Origin: Vreelandella subglaciescola
GTDB lineage: Bacteria > Pseudomonadota > Gammaproteobacteria > Pseudomonadales > Halomonadaceae
Direction of reading: 5' to 3'
Assembly (NCBI RefSeq): GCF_900142895.1
Contig: NZ_LT670847.1
Location: forward strand, 2,728,001-2,792,000
Length of the DNA: 64,000 nucleotides
Both the position numbers and the translations under genes were made by a program. The notes under the pieces are model-generated. The model saw only the letters and a list, made by a program, of their open reading frames with translations. It did not search any database and was not told where the DNA came from. Below are positions 1 to 9,322 of the stretch, piece by piece (position 1 is the first letter of the stretch; each line of letters begins with the position of its first letter).

Positions 1-1
1 G

Positions 2-497
2 GCCAGCATCCAGAAGGATGACGGCGTGCCGACCAATCCCTTCAAGCTGACGTACGGCACGGTGGAAGATACGCCGTTTGGCAAGGTCGACCCGCAGACC
101 AGCTATGGGGAGCCGGGCTACGACACCAACGAACGCACCCAGGCGTCGATCGGTTATGAACTCGGCCACCAGATCAATGACACCTGGCGCTTTGAGCAGA
201 GCCTGCGCTATAGCCATCTGGATCTTGAGCTGCGTAGCACCTATGTGCTGGCGCAGCTGGATGAGCGCACGGCCGGCCGGGGGCTGGTGTATCGCGATGG
301 TGAGATCGATAGCTGGACAATGGATAATCGCCTGATCGGCAAGTGGTACACCGAGCGCACCGAGAACACCCTGTTGCTCGGCGTTGGCTATCAGGATCTC
401 GGTCTCGAAGGCCAGGAGGCCGACCCCTATCCTTTTGGCGCGCCGATCGACATCTTTGATCCCGAATACGGCCACTACACGCCGGTGACGGCGGAAC
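2..497 (+). pseudogene. fhuA: FhuA-type TonB-dependent siderophore receptor, upstream segment (cut by IS66)
   Basis: Open reading frame entering from the left window edge (codons in frame from base 2) and running to base 497, where an IS66 element begins. It encodes the beginning and middle of the outer-membrane beta-barrel, with alternating amphipathic strands such as 'RFEQSLRYSHLDLELRSTYV' and the loop-rich 'GVGYQDLGLEGQEADPYPFGAP'. After removal of the element and one copy of the 8-bp duplication, the frame continues directly into the segment at 2818: ...YTPVTAE|QLTDRKIDKR... The receptor would import a ferric hydroxamate siderophore across the outer membrane with TonB energy. Signal peptide and plug domain lie outside the window. 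As it stands the gene cannot make an intact barrel. The FhuA assignment rests on the 3' segment and the adjacent fhuC/fhuB genes. Confidence 0.85.
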
Positions 498-534
498 GTA
501 AGCGCGCCATGAACCCCACCTGTCCCGTCCCGAA

Positions 535-2130
535 TCAGGCTGGTAGGGTTTCTTCCCAGCACCAGGGTAGTAGCGCGTCGACATCGTCATCTTCGCCAAG
601 CGTCGGCAACGTCTCGAACACGAATTGCAGGTAGTCGTAGGGCGATAAGCCGTTGGCCTTGGCCGTCTCGATCAGGCTGTAGATCGCCGCACTGGCCTGG
701 GCACCGCTGGGTGTATGACTGAACAGCCAGTTTTTGCGGCCCACCACGAAGGGGCGGATGGCATTTTCAGCCGGGTTATTGTCCAGCGGGATCAGGCCGT
801 CATCGAGGAAGCGCGTCAGGCGATTCCACTGGCCAGCCAGGTAGTGCAAGGCTTTGCCCAGCGCACTCTTGGGCAGGACCTGGGTCAGCGACTTGTCGAG
901 CCAGGTGCGTAACTGGGCGATCAGCGGTCGGCTCTTCTGGTCGCGCAGCGTTTGGCGCGCATCAGGTTCCAGCGTCCTGGCCTGTGTTTCCACCGCGTAG
1001 AGCTTGCGGATCTGGTTGAGCGCCCAGCCGGCCTTGCCGGTCTTGCCTTTGGGCTGCACCTTTTGGGCGTCGACGAACTTGCGTCGCGCATGCGCCCAGC
1101 AGCCGGCGTGGGTGAGGCCATTGCGGCGCACCACTTCGGCGTAGCCTTCGTAGCCATCGGTGACCAGGCGACCGGCGTAGTCACCCAGCAGGCGCACGGG
1201 CACCCGACCCGCGCGGCTGGCGTCATAGTCGAACAGCACCACCTGCTGGCCCGGTGGTCCACCACGTTGGAGCCACATGTAAGACGTGGCGCTCGCCGGC
1301 CGGTCAGCCTCAACGTTGACCTGCAGCGTGGTCTCGTCCATGTGGATCAGCGGCGCCTGCAACAGCTGCCGGCGCAGCGCTTCGATCAGAGGCGTCAGCC
1401 GCTCACCGGCCTGAACCATCCAACGCGCCAGAGTGTTGCGCGGAATCTCGGCACCGTGGCGGGCAAAGATCTGGCTCTGCCGATAAAGCGGTAAGGCATC
1501 CTGGTACTTGGCGGTGGCCACATAGGCGAGCAACGTGGCGCTGGCATTGCTCTTGGGCAGGAGTTTGGCCGGCAGCCGGGCCACCTGTACCCCGTTTTCG
1601 CAGCGCGGGCAGGCGTACTTGTGCCGCACATGGCGGATGACCTCGACCCGTGCCGGGACCACGTGCAGCTCTTCGCTGACGTCTTCGCCGATGACCTTGA
1701 GCGCGTTACCATCGTCGGCGCAGTGACGCTCTGCCGCGTCCAGCTCATGAACGACCTCGACACGCGGAAGCGTTGACGGCAAGGCCACGCGACCACCACG
1801 GGTGCGGCGCCTGGCTGGCGGGAGAGCCTCGGGAGCCGACTCGTCAGCGGCCAGCTCGTCGGTAGCAACGGCATTGTCTTCATCCACGGCCGCTTCGGCT
1901 TCGTTGATGAGGAGATCGCCTTGCTCGACACGATACTTTTCGGTGGAGGGACCAAACTGGCGCTCGATAGCCAGCCGGAATTTCTCGAATAACGTGGCCT
2001 TGGTGGCCTCCCACGCCGCTTCCTTCTTGGCCATCAAGGCCAACAGGCGCTCATTTTCTGCCTCAGAAGTGGCCAGCTTGCGCTGCAGCTGGCCGACCGT
2101 ATTAGCGGTGTGGGAAGCGGTAGACATCAT
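535..2130 (-). CDS. tnpC: IS66 transposase TnpC
   Basis: DDE-type transposase of the IS66 family, 531 residues, close to the usual full length. An N-terminal coiled coil (about residues 12-60) precedes a zinc-finger-like segment ('KYACPRCENGVQ') and the catalytic domain. First acidic residue lies in 'LIHMDETTLQV', the next in 'GRLVTDGYEGY', and the C-terminal Glu in 'PLDNNPAENAIRPFVVGRKNWLFS', a hallmark of IS66 enzymes. It cuts and joins the element ends. Third gene of the element, 44 bp after tnpB. No frameshift or internal stop is visible. The first two codons are both Met; either could start. Confidence 0.97.
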   Translation of the reverse strand: MMSTASHTANTVGQLQRKLATSEAENERLLALMAKKEAAWEATKATLFEKFRLAIERQFGPSTEKYRVEQGDLLINEAEAAVDEDNAVATDELAADESAPEALPPARRRTRGGRVALPSTLPRVEVVHELDAAERHCADDGNALKVIGEDVSEELHVVPARVEVIRHVRHKYACPRCENGVQVARLPAKLLPKSNASATLLAYVATAKYQDALPLYRQSQIFARHGAEIPRNTLARWMVQAGERLTPLIEALRRQLLQAPLIHMDETTLQVNVEADRPASATSYMWLQRGGPPGQQVVLFDYDASRAGRVPVRLLGDYAGRLVTDGYEGYAEVVRRNGLTHAGCWAHARRKFVDAQKVQPKGKTGKAGWALNQIRKLYAVETQARTLEPDARQTLRDQKSRPLIAQLRTWLDKSLTQVLPKSALGKALHYLAGQWNRLTRFLDDGLIPLDNNPAENAIRPFVVGRKNWLFSHTPSGAQASAAIYSLIETAKANGLSPYDYLQFVFETLPTLGEDDDVDALLPWCWEETLPA

Positions 2131-2174
2131 GCGGATATTTTATCAAATCCCGCCTCGCAATGGGAGCGAAATCA

Positions 2175-2531
2175 CTACCCAACTGATTGAAAATCAAGTG
2201 CCTTATGCGGCTGCATGGCGCTGAGGTCGTAGCCATCGAGAAGCCAGTTGAGTTCCTGGCCCGAGAGCGTGACAGTATCGCCCTTCAGTCGGTCGGGCCA
2301 CTTGAAGCGCTCGCGCTCCAGGCGCTTGTACCAGACCACGAACCCGTTGCACTCCCAGAACAGCAGCTTCACCTTGTCGCGCTTGCGGTTGCCGAACACG
2401 AACACTGCCTTGTCGAAGGGGTTGAGCTCCATGGCCTCCTGGACGAGCAAGGCCAGGCCATCGATCTGCTTGCGCATGTCGACCGGCTCGCGGCACAGAT
2501 AGACTCGCAGTCCAGTATCCGGCCGGATCAT
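2175..2531 (-). CDS. tnpB: IS66 accessory protein TnpB (Orf2)
   Basis: 118-residue IS66 Orf2-like protein, recognised from the segments 'YLCREPVDMRKQIDGLALLVQE', 'AVFVFGNRKRDKVKLLFWECNGFVVWYKRLE' and 'LDGYDL'. This small conserved protein is needed for transposition in IS66 elements, though its biochemical role is not settled. It overlaps the end of tnpA by four bases (ATGA), implying translational coupling. Full length and intact. Confidence 0.96.
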   Translation of the reverse strand: MIRPDTGLRVYLCREPVDMRKQIDGLALLVQEAMELNPFDKAVFVFGNRKRDKVKLLFWECNGFVVWYKRLERERFKWPDRLKGDTVTLSGQELNWLLDGYDLSAMQPHKALDFQSVG

Positions 2532-2737
2532 TGCATCACCTTCACGGCGACAAAGCGCGCTGGCCGATGGCGCGGTGGCACCGATATCCCCTGCACAATG
2601 ATCCGCTTCTCCCAGGCGAGTAGTGAGGCCAGGTCAAGTTGTTGCTGGGTGGCGTATTCACTTAGCGGCTGCTGCCGGGATGACGCATGAAACAGATGGC
2701 CCAGCCAGTAGGCCTGTGTCGATGTCAGCTCATTCAT
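2528..2737 (-). CDS. tnpA: IS66 accessory protein TnpA (Orf1)
   Basis: First gene of the IS66 element, 69 residues from the ATG at 2737, which has a strong AGGAGG ribosome site just upstream; a longer reading from 2764 lacks such a site. The protein ('MNELTSTQAYWLGHLFHASS...') resembles the short IS66 Orf1 proteins, which often carry a helix-turn-helix-like region and are required for efficient transposition. The stop overlaps the tnpB start (ATGA). Confidence 0.85.
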   Translation of the reverse strand: MNELTSTQAYWLGHLFHASSRQQPLSEYATQQQLDLASLLAWEKRIIVQGISVPPRHRPARFVAVKVMQ

Positions 2738-2817
2738 GGTGTCCTCCTTGCTATTGGATGGCACCAGTCTGATCGACGTTATTCAACAGCAAAAGATGGA
2801 GTTCGTGGATCGCTTAC

Positions 2818-3667
2818 GGCGGAACAGCTCACCGACCGCAAGATCGACAAGCGCCAGACCGGCCTGTATGTGCAGGATCAGCTGCGTCTCGATGATCGCT
2901 GGGTGCTGTTGGGTGGCGTGCGTTACGACCAGGCCAGCACCGATAATCACAACCGCACCGCCGGTACCACGCAACGTGCGGACGATAATCAGCTTTCCTG
3001 GTCGGGTGGGGTGATGTACCTCGGCCGGCAGGGCATCAACCCTTACCTCAGCTATACCCAATCCTTTGAACCCCAGACCAGCGTGAATGATGACGGACGG
3101 CTTTACGACCCGCTTGAAGGCGAGCAGTGGGAAGCCGGCGTCAAGTTTGCACCGCCCGGCTGGGATGGCTACGTCACGGCGGCGGCGTTTGACCTTGAGC
3201 AGCGCAACAGCCTTGTGACCTCGCCCGATGGCGGGCGGCAAGAGCAAAGCGGCAAGCAGACGTCACGCGGGGTGGAGCTTGAGGGCGTGGGTTATCTGAC
3301 CGATGAGCTCCAGCTAACAGCAGCCTATACGTATACCGACGCGACCAACGAGCAGGGTCAGCGCAAGAGCCTGATTCCCCGGCATCAGGCATCGGTCTGG
3401 ATGGACTACGGCTTTCATGAGGGGGCACTGCAAGGGCTCAAGCTTGGCGGCGGGGTGCGTCATGTCGGCGAGAGCGTGTATGGCGACATGACGGTGCCGG
3501 ACTACACGCTGTTCGATGCCATGGCCCGCTATGCGTTTGCCGACCACTGGCGCGTACAGCTCAACGTCAACAATCTGACGGACAAAGAATACGTGGCCAG
3601 CTGCGATTACTGGTGCTATTACGGCGAATCGCGCAGCGTGATCGGCAGCGTGCGCTATCAGTGGTAG
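2818..3667 (+). pseudogene. fhuA: FhuA-type TonB-dependent siderophore receptor, downstream segment
   Basis: C-terminal half of the receptor interrupted at 497/498, about 280 codons. It reads through outer-membrane strands ('LYVQDQLRLDDRWVLLGGVRYD', 'INPYLSYTQSFEP', 'VELEGVGYLTDELQLTAAYTYTDA') to the terminal strand ending in Trp, the aromatic end expected of a barrel protein. The near-terminal 'NLTDKEYVASCDYWCYYGESR' with paired cysteines matches the FhuA (ferrichrome) receptor signature, which is why I assign it there rather than to a catecholate receptor. An ATG inside the IS (2687) is in frame with this piece, but a product lacking plug and half the barrel should not work. Convergent with fhuC. 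Confidence 0.88.
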
Positions 3668-3715
3668 GCAAACAAATGGTAGGCACACGGCCATGCCGTG
3701 GCGTGTCGGCGCAGA

Positions 3716-4483
3716 TCAGCACGCCACGGCAATGCGGTGCTCGCTTTGAGGGTGAGGAATCACCTGCATGGGCAGCCCGTAGATGGCCTCCAGCGTGGCG
3801 CCGGTCATGATCTCGCCGGGGCTTCCGTGAGCCAGCTTTTTGCCGCTGTGCAGTGCCAGCAGTTCATCGCAGAAGCGGGCGGCCATGTTGATATCGTGCA
3901 GCACGATGATGACGCACAGGTTGAGCTCGTCGCACAGCCGGCGGACAAGCGAGAGCACCTCAACCTGATGGGCAATATCCAGCGCGGCCAACGGTTCGTC
4001 CAGCAGCAGAAAGCGGCTTTGCTGGGCGAGCAGCATGGCGAGCCACACCCGCTGGCGCTCGCCGCCCGAGAGGGTATCTACCAAACGGTCGGCAAAGGCG
4101 CCGGTGTGACTCAGCGCGATGGCGCGGTCCACGGCGGCCTTGTCGCTTTGGCCATGGCGCCCCAGCAGGCCGTGCCAGGGGTAGCGGCCAAAGCCGATGA
4201 GCTCGCGGCAGGTCAGGTTTTCGGCGCTGGGCAAATGCTGGGGCAGGTAGGCCACACGGCGGGCGAACTCGCGTTTTCCCCAGCTGTGCAACGGCCGCCC
4301 GTCGAGGCGGATGTCGCCGCGGCTGACCGGCTGCTGCTGGGCGAGCAGCTTGATCAACGTCGATTTCCCCGACCCGTTATGCCCGATCAGGCCGTACATC
4401 CTGCCTTCTTCAAAGGTGTGGGTAACCGGCTGCAAAAGCGTTTTTCCGGCAACGTCAAAGGCGGCCTGGTTGACCTCGAACAT
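3716..4483 (-). CDS. fhuC: Ferric-hydroxamate ABC transporter ATP-binding protein FhuC
   Basis: 255-residue ABC ATPase that energises iron-siderophore import through FhuB in the inner membrane. Visible motifs: Walker A 'GHNGSGKST' (about 34-42), the ABC signature 'LSGGERQRVWLAMLLAQ' and Walker B 'FLLLDEPLAALD'. The FecE/FhuC subclass is indicated by the length and by 'GRYPWHGLLGRHG' in the helical region. The ATG at 4483 has an AAGGAA site just upstream. It is transcribed away from fhuB, with Fur-like boxes in the 251-bp gap, so the two genes are divergent rather than in one operon. No fhuD (periplasmic binding protein) lies nearby within the window. Confidence 0.93.
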   Translation of the reverse strand: MFEVNQAAFDVAGKTLLQPVTHTFEEGRMYGLIGHNGSGKSTLIKLLAQQQPVSRGDIRLDGRPLHSWGKREFARRVAYLPQHLPSAENLTCRELIGFGRYPWHGLLGRHGQSDKAAVDRAIALSHTGAFADRLVDTLSGGERQRVWLAMLLAQQSRFLLLDEPLAALDIAHQVEVLSLVRRLCDELNLCVIIVLHDINMAARFCDELLALHSGKKLAHGSPGEIMTGATLEAIYGLPMQVIPHPQSEHRIAVAC

Positions 4484-4521
4484 GGCGGTTTCCTTGGGTT
4501 GGCTGTCAGAGTGTTATCGTA

Positions 4522-4540
4522 AACGAGAATTGTTTGCTTT
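4522..4540. promoter_or_regulatory. Fur-like box in the fhuC/fhuB divergent gap
   Basis: AACGAGAATTGTTTGCTTT; I count 13 of 19 matches to the AATGAGAAT-type Fur palindrome. It lies 39 bp upstream of the fhuC start, where iron-dependent repression of an uptake gene would be expected. Motif match by eye only. Confidence 0.45.
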
Positions 4541-4591
4541 ATCTACCCCGGCGTTGCCAATGACTCTGACGTCGAATCCTTCCTGCGCTGG

Positions 4592-4610
4592 AATAATGAT
4601 TTTGTTGAGA
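4592..4610. promoter_or_regulatory. Second Fur-like box upstream of fhuB
   Basis: AATAATGATTTTGTTGAGA; 11 of 19 bases fit the GATAATGAT-based Fur consensus, with the left half near perfect. A further GAGAATGGTTTTT follows at once, so overlapping half-sites are possible. Placed about 125 bp before fhuB in an AT-rich patch of an otherwise GC-rich region. Confidence 0.42.
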
Positions 4611-4734
4611 ATGGTTTTTAGTTAGAATCGTATCCGGCTGGCCGGACCCGGCGCGGCAGCGTTTATTTTCCAAGGATTTAGTGCATGACAAGCCGAGCCG
4701 AGGAGCAAAAGTCCCGTTTGCCGAAAGGTAGCGC

Positions 4735-6726
4735 ATGAGTGCCTCAACGCTGCGCCGTGGTTCCCCCGCATGGGCAGGCGGGTCGGCTGTGCTGTTGCTG
4801 GCGGCACTGTTCTGGCTCTCTCTTGAGTATCAGGGCGGCGTGGTGCTGGGCATCAAGGCGCTGGTGGCGCCCTCGTTTGAGCAAACCTCAGAGCTGCTGC
4901 TGTATTACACCTGGTGGCCACGGCTCGCCGTGGCCCTGTTGGCTGGTGCCGGCTTGTCTCTTGCCGGGGTGCTGATGCAGCAGGTGCTGCGCAATCCGCT
5001 GGCTTCACCAACTACGCTGGGCGTGGCGTCGGGTGCCAATCTGGCGCTAATGGCAGCCACGCTGCTGGCGCCGGGGCTTTTGACCCTGGGGCGCGAATGG
5101 GTCGCGCTGGCCGGCGGCGGGCTGGCCGTGGGGCTGGTGTTGGCGCTGGCCTGGCGGCGCGGGCTGGCACCGATTGTCGTGGTGCTGGCGGGGCTGGTGG
5201 TCAATTTGTATCTGGGGGCGCTGGCGACCGTACTGCTGCTGTTCAATCACGAGGCGCTATCGGGGCTTTTGGTCTGGGGGGCGGGCTCGCTGGCCCAGAA
5301 CGGCTGGGAAGGCGCGGCGAGCCTGGCGCCGCGTATCGCGCTGGGCGGCGCGGCGGCGTGGCTATTACTGCGCCCCTTGAACGTGCTGGAGCTGGACGAT
5401 GCCAGCGCCAAAAGCCTTGGCGTATCACTTGCCTATTTGCGTCTGGCCGGTCTGGCACTGGCGGTGTTCATCACCGGCAGCATTGTCAGCGTGGTGGGCA
5501 TTATCGGCTTTATCGGCCTGGCCGCGCCCAATATCGTGCGGCTGGCCGGGGCGCGTCGGCTGGGTGAACGTCTGTTATGGGGCAGCCTGTTGGGCGCGGT
5601 ATTGCTGGCCAGCACCGATCTGGTGTTGCAGTGGGCGAGCGATGCGCTGGCGTTGCCGATACTGCTGCCGACCGGTGCGATAACCGGCGCGCTTGGCGCA
5701 CCGCTGCTGCTGTGGCTGATTCCGCGGCTGAACCTGCGTGCCAGCCAGGCGCCGCAGCCGGCGATGGGTGTAACCGCACGCCATCATGCGCCTGGGCGGT
5801 TACTGCGCCGGCTGGGCTGGGCGCTACTCGCGGCGGCGGTGGTCGGGTTGCTGTGGGGGCAGGGCGTTGACGGCTGGTACGGAATTTGGCCGAACGACTG
5901 GGACGTGATGCAGTGGCGGCTGCCCCGGGTAGCCGCTGCGGCGGCCAGCGGACTGATGCTGGCGGTGGCGGGCACGCTGCTGCAGCGGCTCTCGGCCAAC
6001 CCCATGGCCAGCCCCGAGGTGCTGGGCATCAGCGGCGGCTGCGCCATTGCCCTGATGCTGGGGATTCTGCTGCTGCCTGACCCCAGCCGCAGCCTGCTGG
6101 TCGGCGTGGGCACGGCGGGTGCGCTGGTGACCCTTGGGGTGCTGGTGGGGCTTAACCGTCGCTCGGGGTTTGTGCCGGAGCGGTTGCTGTTGACCGGCGT
6201 GGCCGTGACCGCGCTGTTTGAAGCGGTACGCAGCGTGATTCTGGCCGGCGGCGACCCGCGCGGTCAGCAGATCATTGCCTGGCTGGCCGGCTCCACCTAC
6301 TACGTTGACGTCCAAAGCGCGGTCATGGTGGGCGTGCTAGCGGCTTTTCTGGCGCTGGCCACGCTGCCGTTTACCCGCTGGCTTGATGTGCTTCCGCTGG
6401 GAGAGGCGGCCGCGCGGGCGCTGGGTATCCGGCTTAATCTGGCACGGCTGGTGTTGCTGGTACTGGTCGCGCTGCTGACCGCCTGCGCCACGCTGGTCGT
6501 GGGGCCGCTATCGTTTGTGGGGCTTCTGGCGCCGCATATGGCGCGGCTGCTGGGACTTTCTCGGGCGCGCCAGCATCTGTGGGGCGCCGCTCTGCTGGGC
6601 ATGTTGCTGATGGTGCTGGCCGACTGGCTGGGGCGTCAGCTGATCTTTCCCTACGAAATTCCGGCGGGGCTGGTGGCCTCGCTGCTGGGCGGCGCCTACT
6701 TCATGTGGGGGCTGCGCCGGCTGTGA
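4735..6726 (+). CDS. fhuB: Ferric-hydroxamate ABC permease FhuB (fused two-half form)
   Basis: 663-residue inner-membrane permease made of two homologous FecCD-type halves (about 1-335 and 345-663), the length of E. coli FhuB. Each half carries the same landmarks: '[25 protein letters not shown]' in the first and '[24 protein letters not shown]' in the second, then the cytoplasmic coupling segments '[17 protein letters not shown]' and '[17 protein letters not shown]' that contact FhuC. Together with FhuC it moves Fe(III)-hydroxamates into the cytoplasm. fhuF follows 31 bp later on the same strand. Confidence 0.95.
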   Translation: MSASTLRRGSPAWAGGSAVLLLAALFWLSLEYQGGVVLGIKALVAPSFEQTSELLLYYTWWPRLAVALLAGAGLSLAGVLMQQVLRNPLASPTTLGVASGANLALMAATLLAPGLLTLGREWVALAGGGLAVGLVLALAWRRGLAPIVVVLAGLVVNLYLGALATVLLLFNHEALSGLLVWGAGSLAQNGWEGAASLAPRIALGGAAAWLLLRPLNVLELDDASAKSLGVSLAYLRLAGLALAVFITGSIVSVVGIIGFIGLAAPNIVRLAGARRLGERLLWGSLLGAVLLASTDLVLQWASDALALPILLPTGAITGALGAPLLLWLIPRLNLRASQAPQPAMGVTARHHAPGRLLRRLGWALLAAAVVGLLWGQGVDGWYGIWPNDWDVMQWRLPRVAAAAASGLMLAVAGTLLQRLSANPMASPEVLGISGGCAIALMLGILLLPDPSRSLLVGVGTAGALVTLGVLVGLNRRSGFVPERLLLTGVAVTALFEAVRSVILAGGDPRGQQIIAWLAGSTYYVDVQSAVMVGVLAAFLALATLPFTRWLDVLPLGEAAARALGIRLNLARLVLLVLVALLTACATLVVGPLSFVGLLAPHMARLLGLSRARQHLWGAALLGMLLMVLADWLGRQLIFPYEIPAGLVASLLGGAYFMWGLRRL

Positions 6727-6757
6727 GACAGGTGAGACAGGCAACAGGAGATGAGTC

Positions 6758-7537
6758 ATGAGCCATGCCGCCGCGCTGGATAGCTGCCCGGCAGACCCGC
6801 AGCAGGCGCTGTTGGCGCTGTACCGTGCGCCGCCGCTGGACGCGCTCAAGACCCCAGCGTTTGGCCGCCCGCCGGTGCCCACCGTCAGCGCTGCGGCGCT
6901 GGCTGACCGCGAGGTGCTGGCCGGCTACCTTCAGCGCTTTGCCGCCGGCTTTGGCGATTCTGTCGACGACAAGGCGGCGGTGTCGATCTGGTCGAAATTT
7001 TATCTCGCGGCGGTATCTCTGCCGGCGCTGGTGGCCAATCTGCTGCTGGATGTGTCGCTGCCCGTCAGGCCGGAAGATGCGTGTCTTGAGTTTGACGAGC
7101 GCGGGAAAACAGCGCGCCTCTGGCTGGTAGACGGCGGCCGTCCGCTGGATTCGTTGGCGCCGGAAACACGTTTTTCGGCGCTGTTTGACCAGCACTGCGC
7201 GCCGCTGATCGAGGCGCTGGCGTCGCTATCCGGCCTGTCGCCCAGAGTGTTCTGGAGCAACCTTGGCCACTATGTGGAATATGCCGCACGTCTCTGTTCG
7301 CGCCATCCGGCGTTCACCGGCACCGGCGATGCGCTGCTGGCGTATCTGGATACGCGAGTGCTGCCGGACGGGCAGCGTAATCCGCTCTACCAGCCGGTGC
7401 GCTATCTAGAGGTGGGGGCTGATCAGCCGGCCCGGGTGCGCCGGGTCTGCTGCGTCAAATATCGCCAAACCGGCGAGGCATTGTGTGGCAATTGCCCGCT
7501 GAAACCCGACAACCGCGCGCTCAGGCATCGCGCCTGA
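6758..7537 (+). CDS. fhuF: Siderophore-iron reductase FhuF
   Basis: 259-residue cytoplasmic protein with the C-terminal FhuF 2Fe-2S signature CC-x10-C-x2-C ('VCCVKYRQTGEALCGNCPL', about residues 233-251). FhuF reduces ferric iron held by hydroxamate siderophores after import and so releases it. The ATG at 6758 has a GGAG site at 6748. It is 31 bp after fhuB and followed 54 bp later by an exporter gene, consistent with one plus-strand iron operon driven from the fhuC/fhuB gap. Confidence 0.92.
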   Translation: MSHAAALDSCPADPQQALLALYRAPPLDALKTPAFGRPPVPTVSAAALADREVLAGYLQRFAAGFGDSVDDKAAVSIWSKFYLAAVSLPALVANLLLDVSLPVRPEDACLEFDERGKTARLWLVDGGRPLDSLAPETRFSALFDQHCAPLIEALASLSGLSPRVFWSNLGHYVEYAARLCSRHPAFTGTGDALLAYLDTRVLPDGQRNPLYQPVRYLEVGADQPARVRRVCCVKYRQTGEALCGNCPLKPDNRALRHRA

Positions 7538-7591
7538 AGTGATGACCGGGCGGCCCTGCCTGTGTTTGTTTTTTGCCCGCTGGGAGGCAAG

Positions 7592-9295
7592 GTGAAAGAA
7601 CTGTTTCGTATTATCTGGCGCGATTATCGCGCTGCGTTTATTGGCGTGATAGCGCTCAGTCTGGCCAGCGCTGCGCTGGGCATCGGGGTGATCGCCTTTA
7701 TCAACCAACGCCTGCTGACACCGCTGGCCGACCCGTGGCAAGTGCTGCCGAAGTTTCTGGCACTGATTGCGCTGCTGCTGGGCATTACCCTGGCCTCACA
7801 GTTGGCGCTGACTACGCTGGGCCACCGGTTTGTGTATCAGCTGCGTGGCCGGCTGATCAAACGCATTCTGGATACCGACATCGACCATCTGGAGCAGCTG
7901 GGCGGACCGCGGCTGCTGGCGAGTCTGGCGACCGATGTGCGCTACATCACCGTGGCCTTTGTGCGTTTGCCCGAGCTGGTTCAGGGCGGCGTGCTGACCG
8001 TGGGGGCCTCGGCGTATCTGGCCTGGCTTTCGCCGCCCCTGCTGGGCGTGATGGTGCTGTGGGTGGCGTTTACCATCGCCGTGGGACTGCGTCTGGTCGC
8101 GCAGGTTTACCACCAGATCAGCCGGGTGCGCGATATTGAAGACCGGCTCTACGAGAGCTATCAGGCCGTGATTGACGGGAGCAAGGAGCTGGCGCTCAAC
8201 CGCGACCGTGCCGAGTGGCTGTACCGTGAGCAGTACTCACCCAACGCGAAAGCGTACCGCCACCACATCACGTTAAGCGATACCTTCCACTTAAGCGCGA
8301 TCAACTGGTTCAACATCATGATGCTCGGCGCTATCGGGGTGGTGTTTTTTCTGGCCAACGGCATGGGCTGGGCGTCAATTCAGGTGGCCACGACGTTTTC
8401 GCTGACGCTGCTGTTTCTGCGTGCACCCTTGATTCAGGCCGTGGGGGCTTTTCCTACCCTGCTCAACGCCCGGGTTGCGTTTGAAAAACTGGAAGCGCTG
8501 GCGCTGGCCGACCACACGCCGAAGTTTTCCCCCGTTCAGGCGGCTGACCGGCGCGAGGCGATGGCAGGCTGGCAAACGCTGGCCCTGCAGGCGGTGAGCT
8601 ACCGTTATCCGGCACAGGAGTCCGGAGCCGGATTTGCCATCGGCCCGTTGAACGTGACCCTTGAGCGCGGCGAAGTAGTGTTCGTGATCGGCGGCAACGG
8701 CAGCGGCAAATCTACGCTGGCCAGGCTGTTGACCGGGCTTTATTACCCCGATGCCGGCGTGCTGGCGCTGGATGGCAAGCCGTTGACCGGCGATGACTGG
8801 GCGGCCTACCGCCGGCAGGTGTCGGCGGTGTATACCGACTTTTATCTGTTTGATCAGCTGATGGGGCCACAAGGTGAAGCGCCGGACACGCCGCTGGTGC
8901 GCGAGTGGCTGTGTTCGCTGGGCATGGAGGAAAAGCTGGCGTTTGACGGCGACCGCGTGACCAGCGTGCGGCTCTCCCAAGGGCAGCGCAAACGTCTGGC
9001 GTTGCTGCTGGCGGTGGCCGAGCAGCGCGATGTGCTGCTGCTTGATGAGTGGGCAGCTGATCAGGATCCGCTGTTTCGGCGCGTGTTTTATCACGAACTG
9101 TTGCCGCGCCTGCGCGCGCTGGGCAAGACCGTGGTGGTGATCAGCCACGACGATCACTACTTCGGTGCGGCTGACCGCCTGCTGGAAATGCGCCATGGTA
9201 AACTTTACGAGCTTGAAGGGCAGGCGCGCGAGGCCGCCAGCCGTGACGCCGTGGCACGCCTTGATGCCGCAGCCCGTGAAACCGATAACGCCTGA
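7592..9295 (+). CDS. PvdE/SyrD-type cyclic-peptide or siderophore ABC exporter
   Basis: Half-size ABC exporter of about 567 residues: an N-terminal membrane domain of roughly six helices (to about residue 310) and a C-terminal ATPase. Walker A is 'GGNGSGKST', the signature 'LSQGQRKRLALLLAV', and the Walker B region 'RDVLLLDEWAADQDP', whose D-E-W-A-A-D-Q-D-P form and the following 'VISHDDHYF' are typical of the cyclic-peptide exporter family (PvdE, SyrD, YojI). I start at GTG 7592, which has a GGGAGG site; a GTG at 7562 adds ten residues but has no such site. Position after fhuF suggests handling of a siderophore or precursor, but no siderophore synthetase is in the window. Confidence 0.82.
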   Translation: MKELFRIIWRDYRAAFIGVIALSLASAALGIGVIAFINQRLLTPLADPWQVLPKFLALIALLLGITLASQLALTTLGHRFVYQLRGRLIKRILDTDIDHLEQLGGPRLLASLATDVRYITVAFVRLPELVQGGVLTVGASAYLAWLSPPLLGVMVLWVAFTIAVGLRLVAQVYHQISRVRDIEDRLYESYQAVIDGSKELALNRDRAEWLYREQYSPNAKAYRHHITLSDTFHLSAINWFNIMMLGAIGVVFFLANGMGWASIQVATTFSLTLLFLRAPLIQAVGAFPTLLNARVAFEKLEALALADHTPKFSPVQAADRREAMAGWQTLALQAVSYRYPAQESGAGFAIGPLNVTLERGEVVFVIGGNGSGKSTLARLLTGLYYPDAGVLALDGKPLTGDDWAAYRRQVSAVYTDFYLFDQLMGPQGEAPDTPLVREWLCSLGMEEKLAFDGDRVTSVRLSQGQRKRLALLLAVAEQRDVLLLDEWAADQDPLFRRVFYHELLPRLRALGKTVVVISHDDHYFGAADRLLEMRHGKLYELEGQAREAASRDAVARLDAAARETDNA

Positions 9296-9322
9296 TTCGG
9301 GAGGCGTCAAAGGCCGGTGCCG

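Larger units (their letters stand above)
498..2817 (-). mobile_element. IS66-family insertion sequence, complete, inserted in fhuA
   Basis: A 2320-bp element with three genes in the usual IS66 order, tnpA-tnpB-tnpC, all on the minus strand. The termini are imperfect inverted repeats starting GTAAGCG at base 498 and ending CGCTTAC at 2817, with further matches inward (CCA, GAAC, CCA). An exact 8-bp target duplication, GGCGGAAC, flanks it at 490-497 and 2818-2825, the length expected for IS66. Removing the element and one duplicate restores the receptor frame. All three transposition genes look intact, so the insertion may be recent and the element active. Confidence 0.97.
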
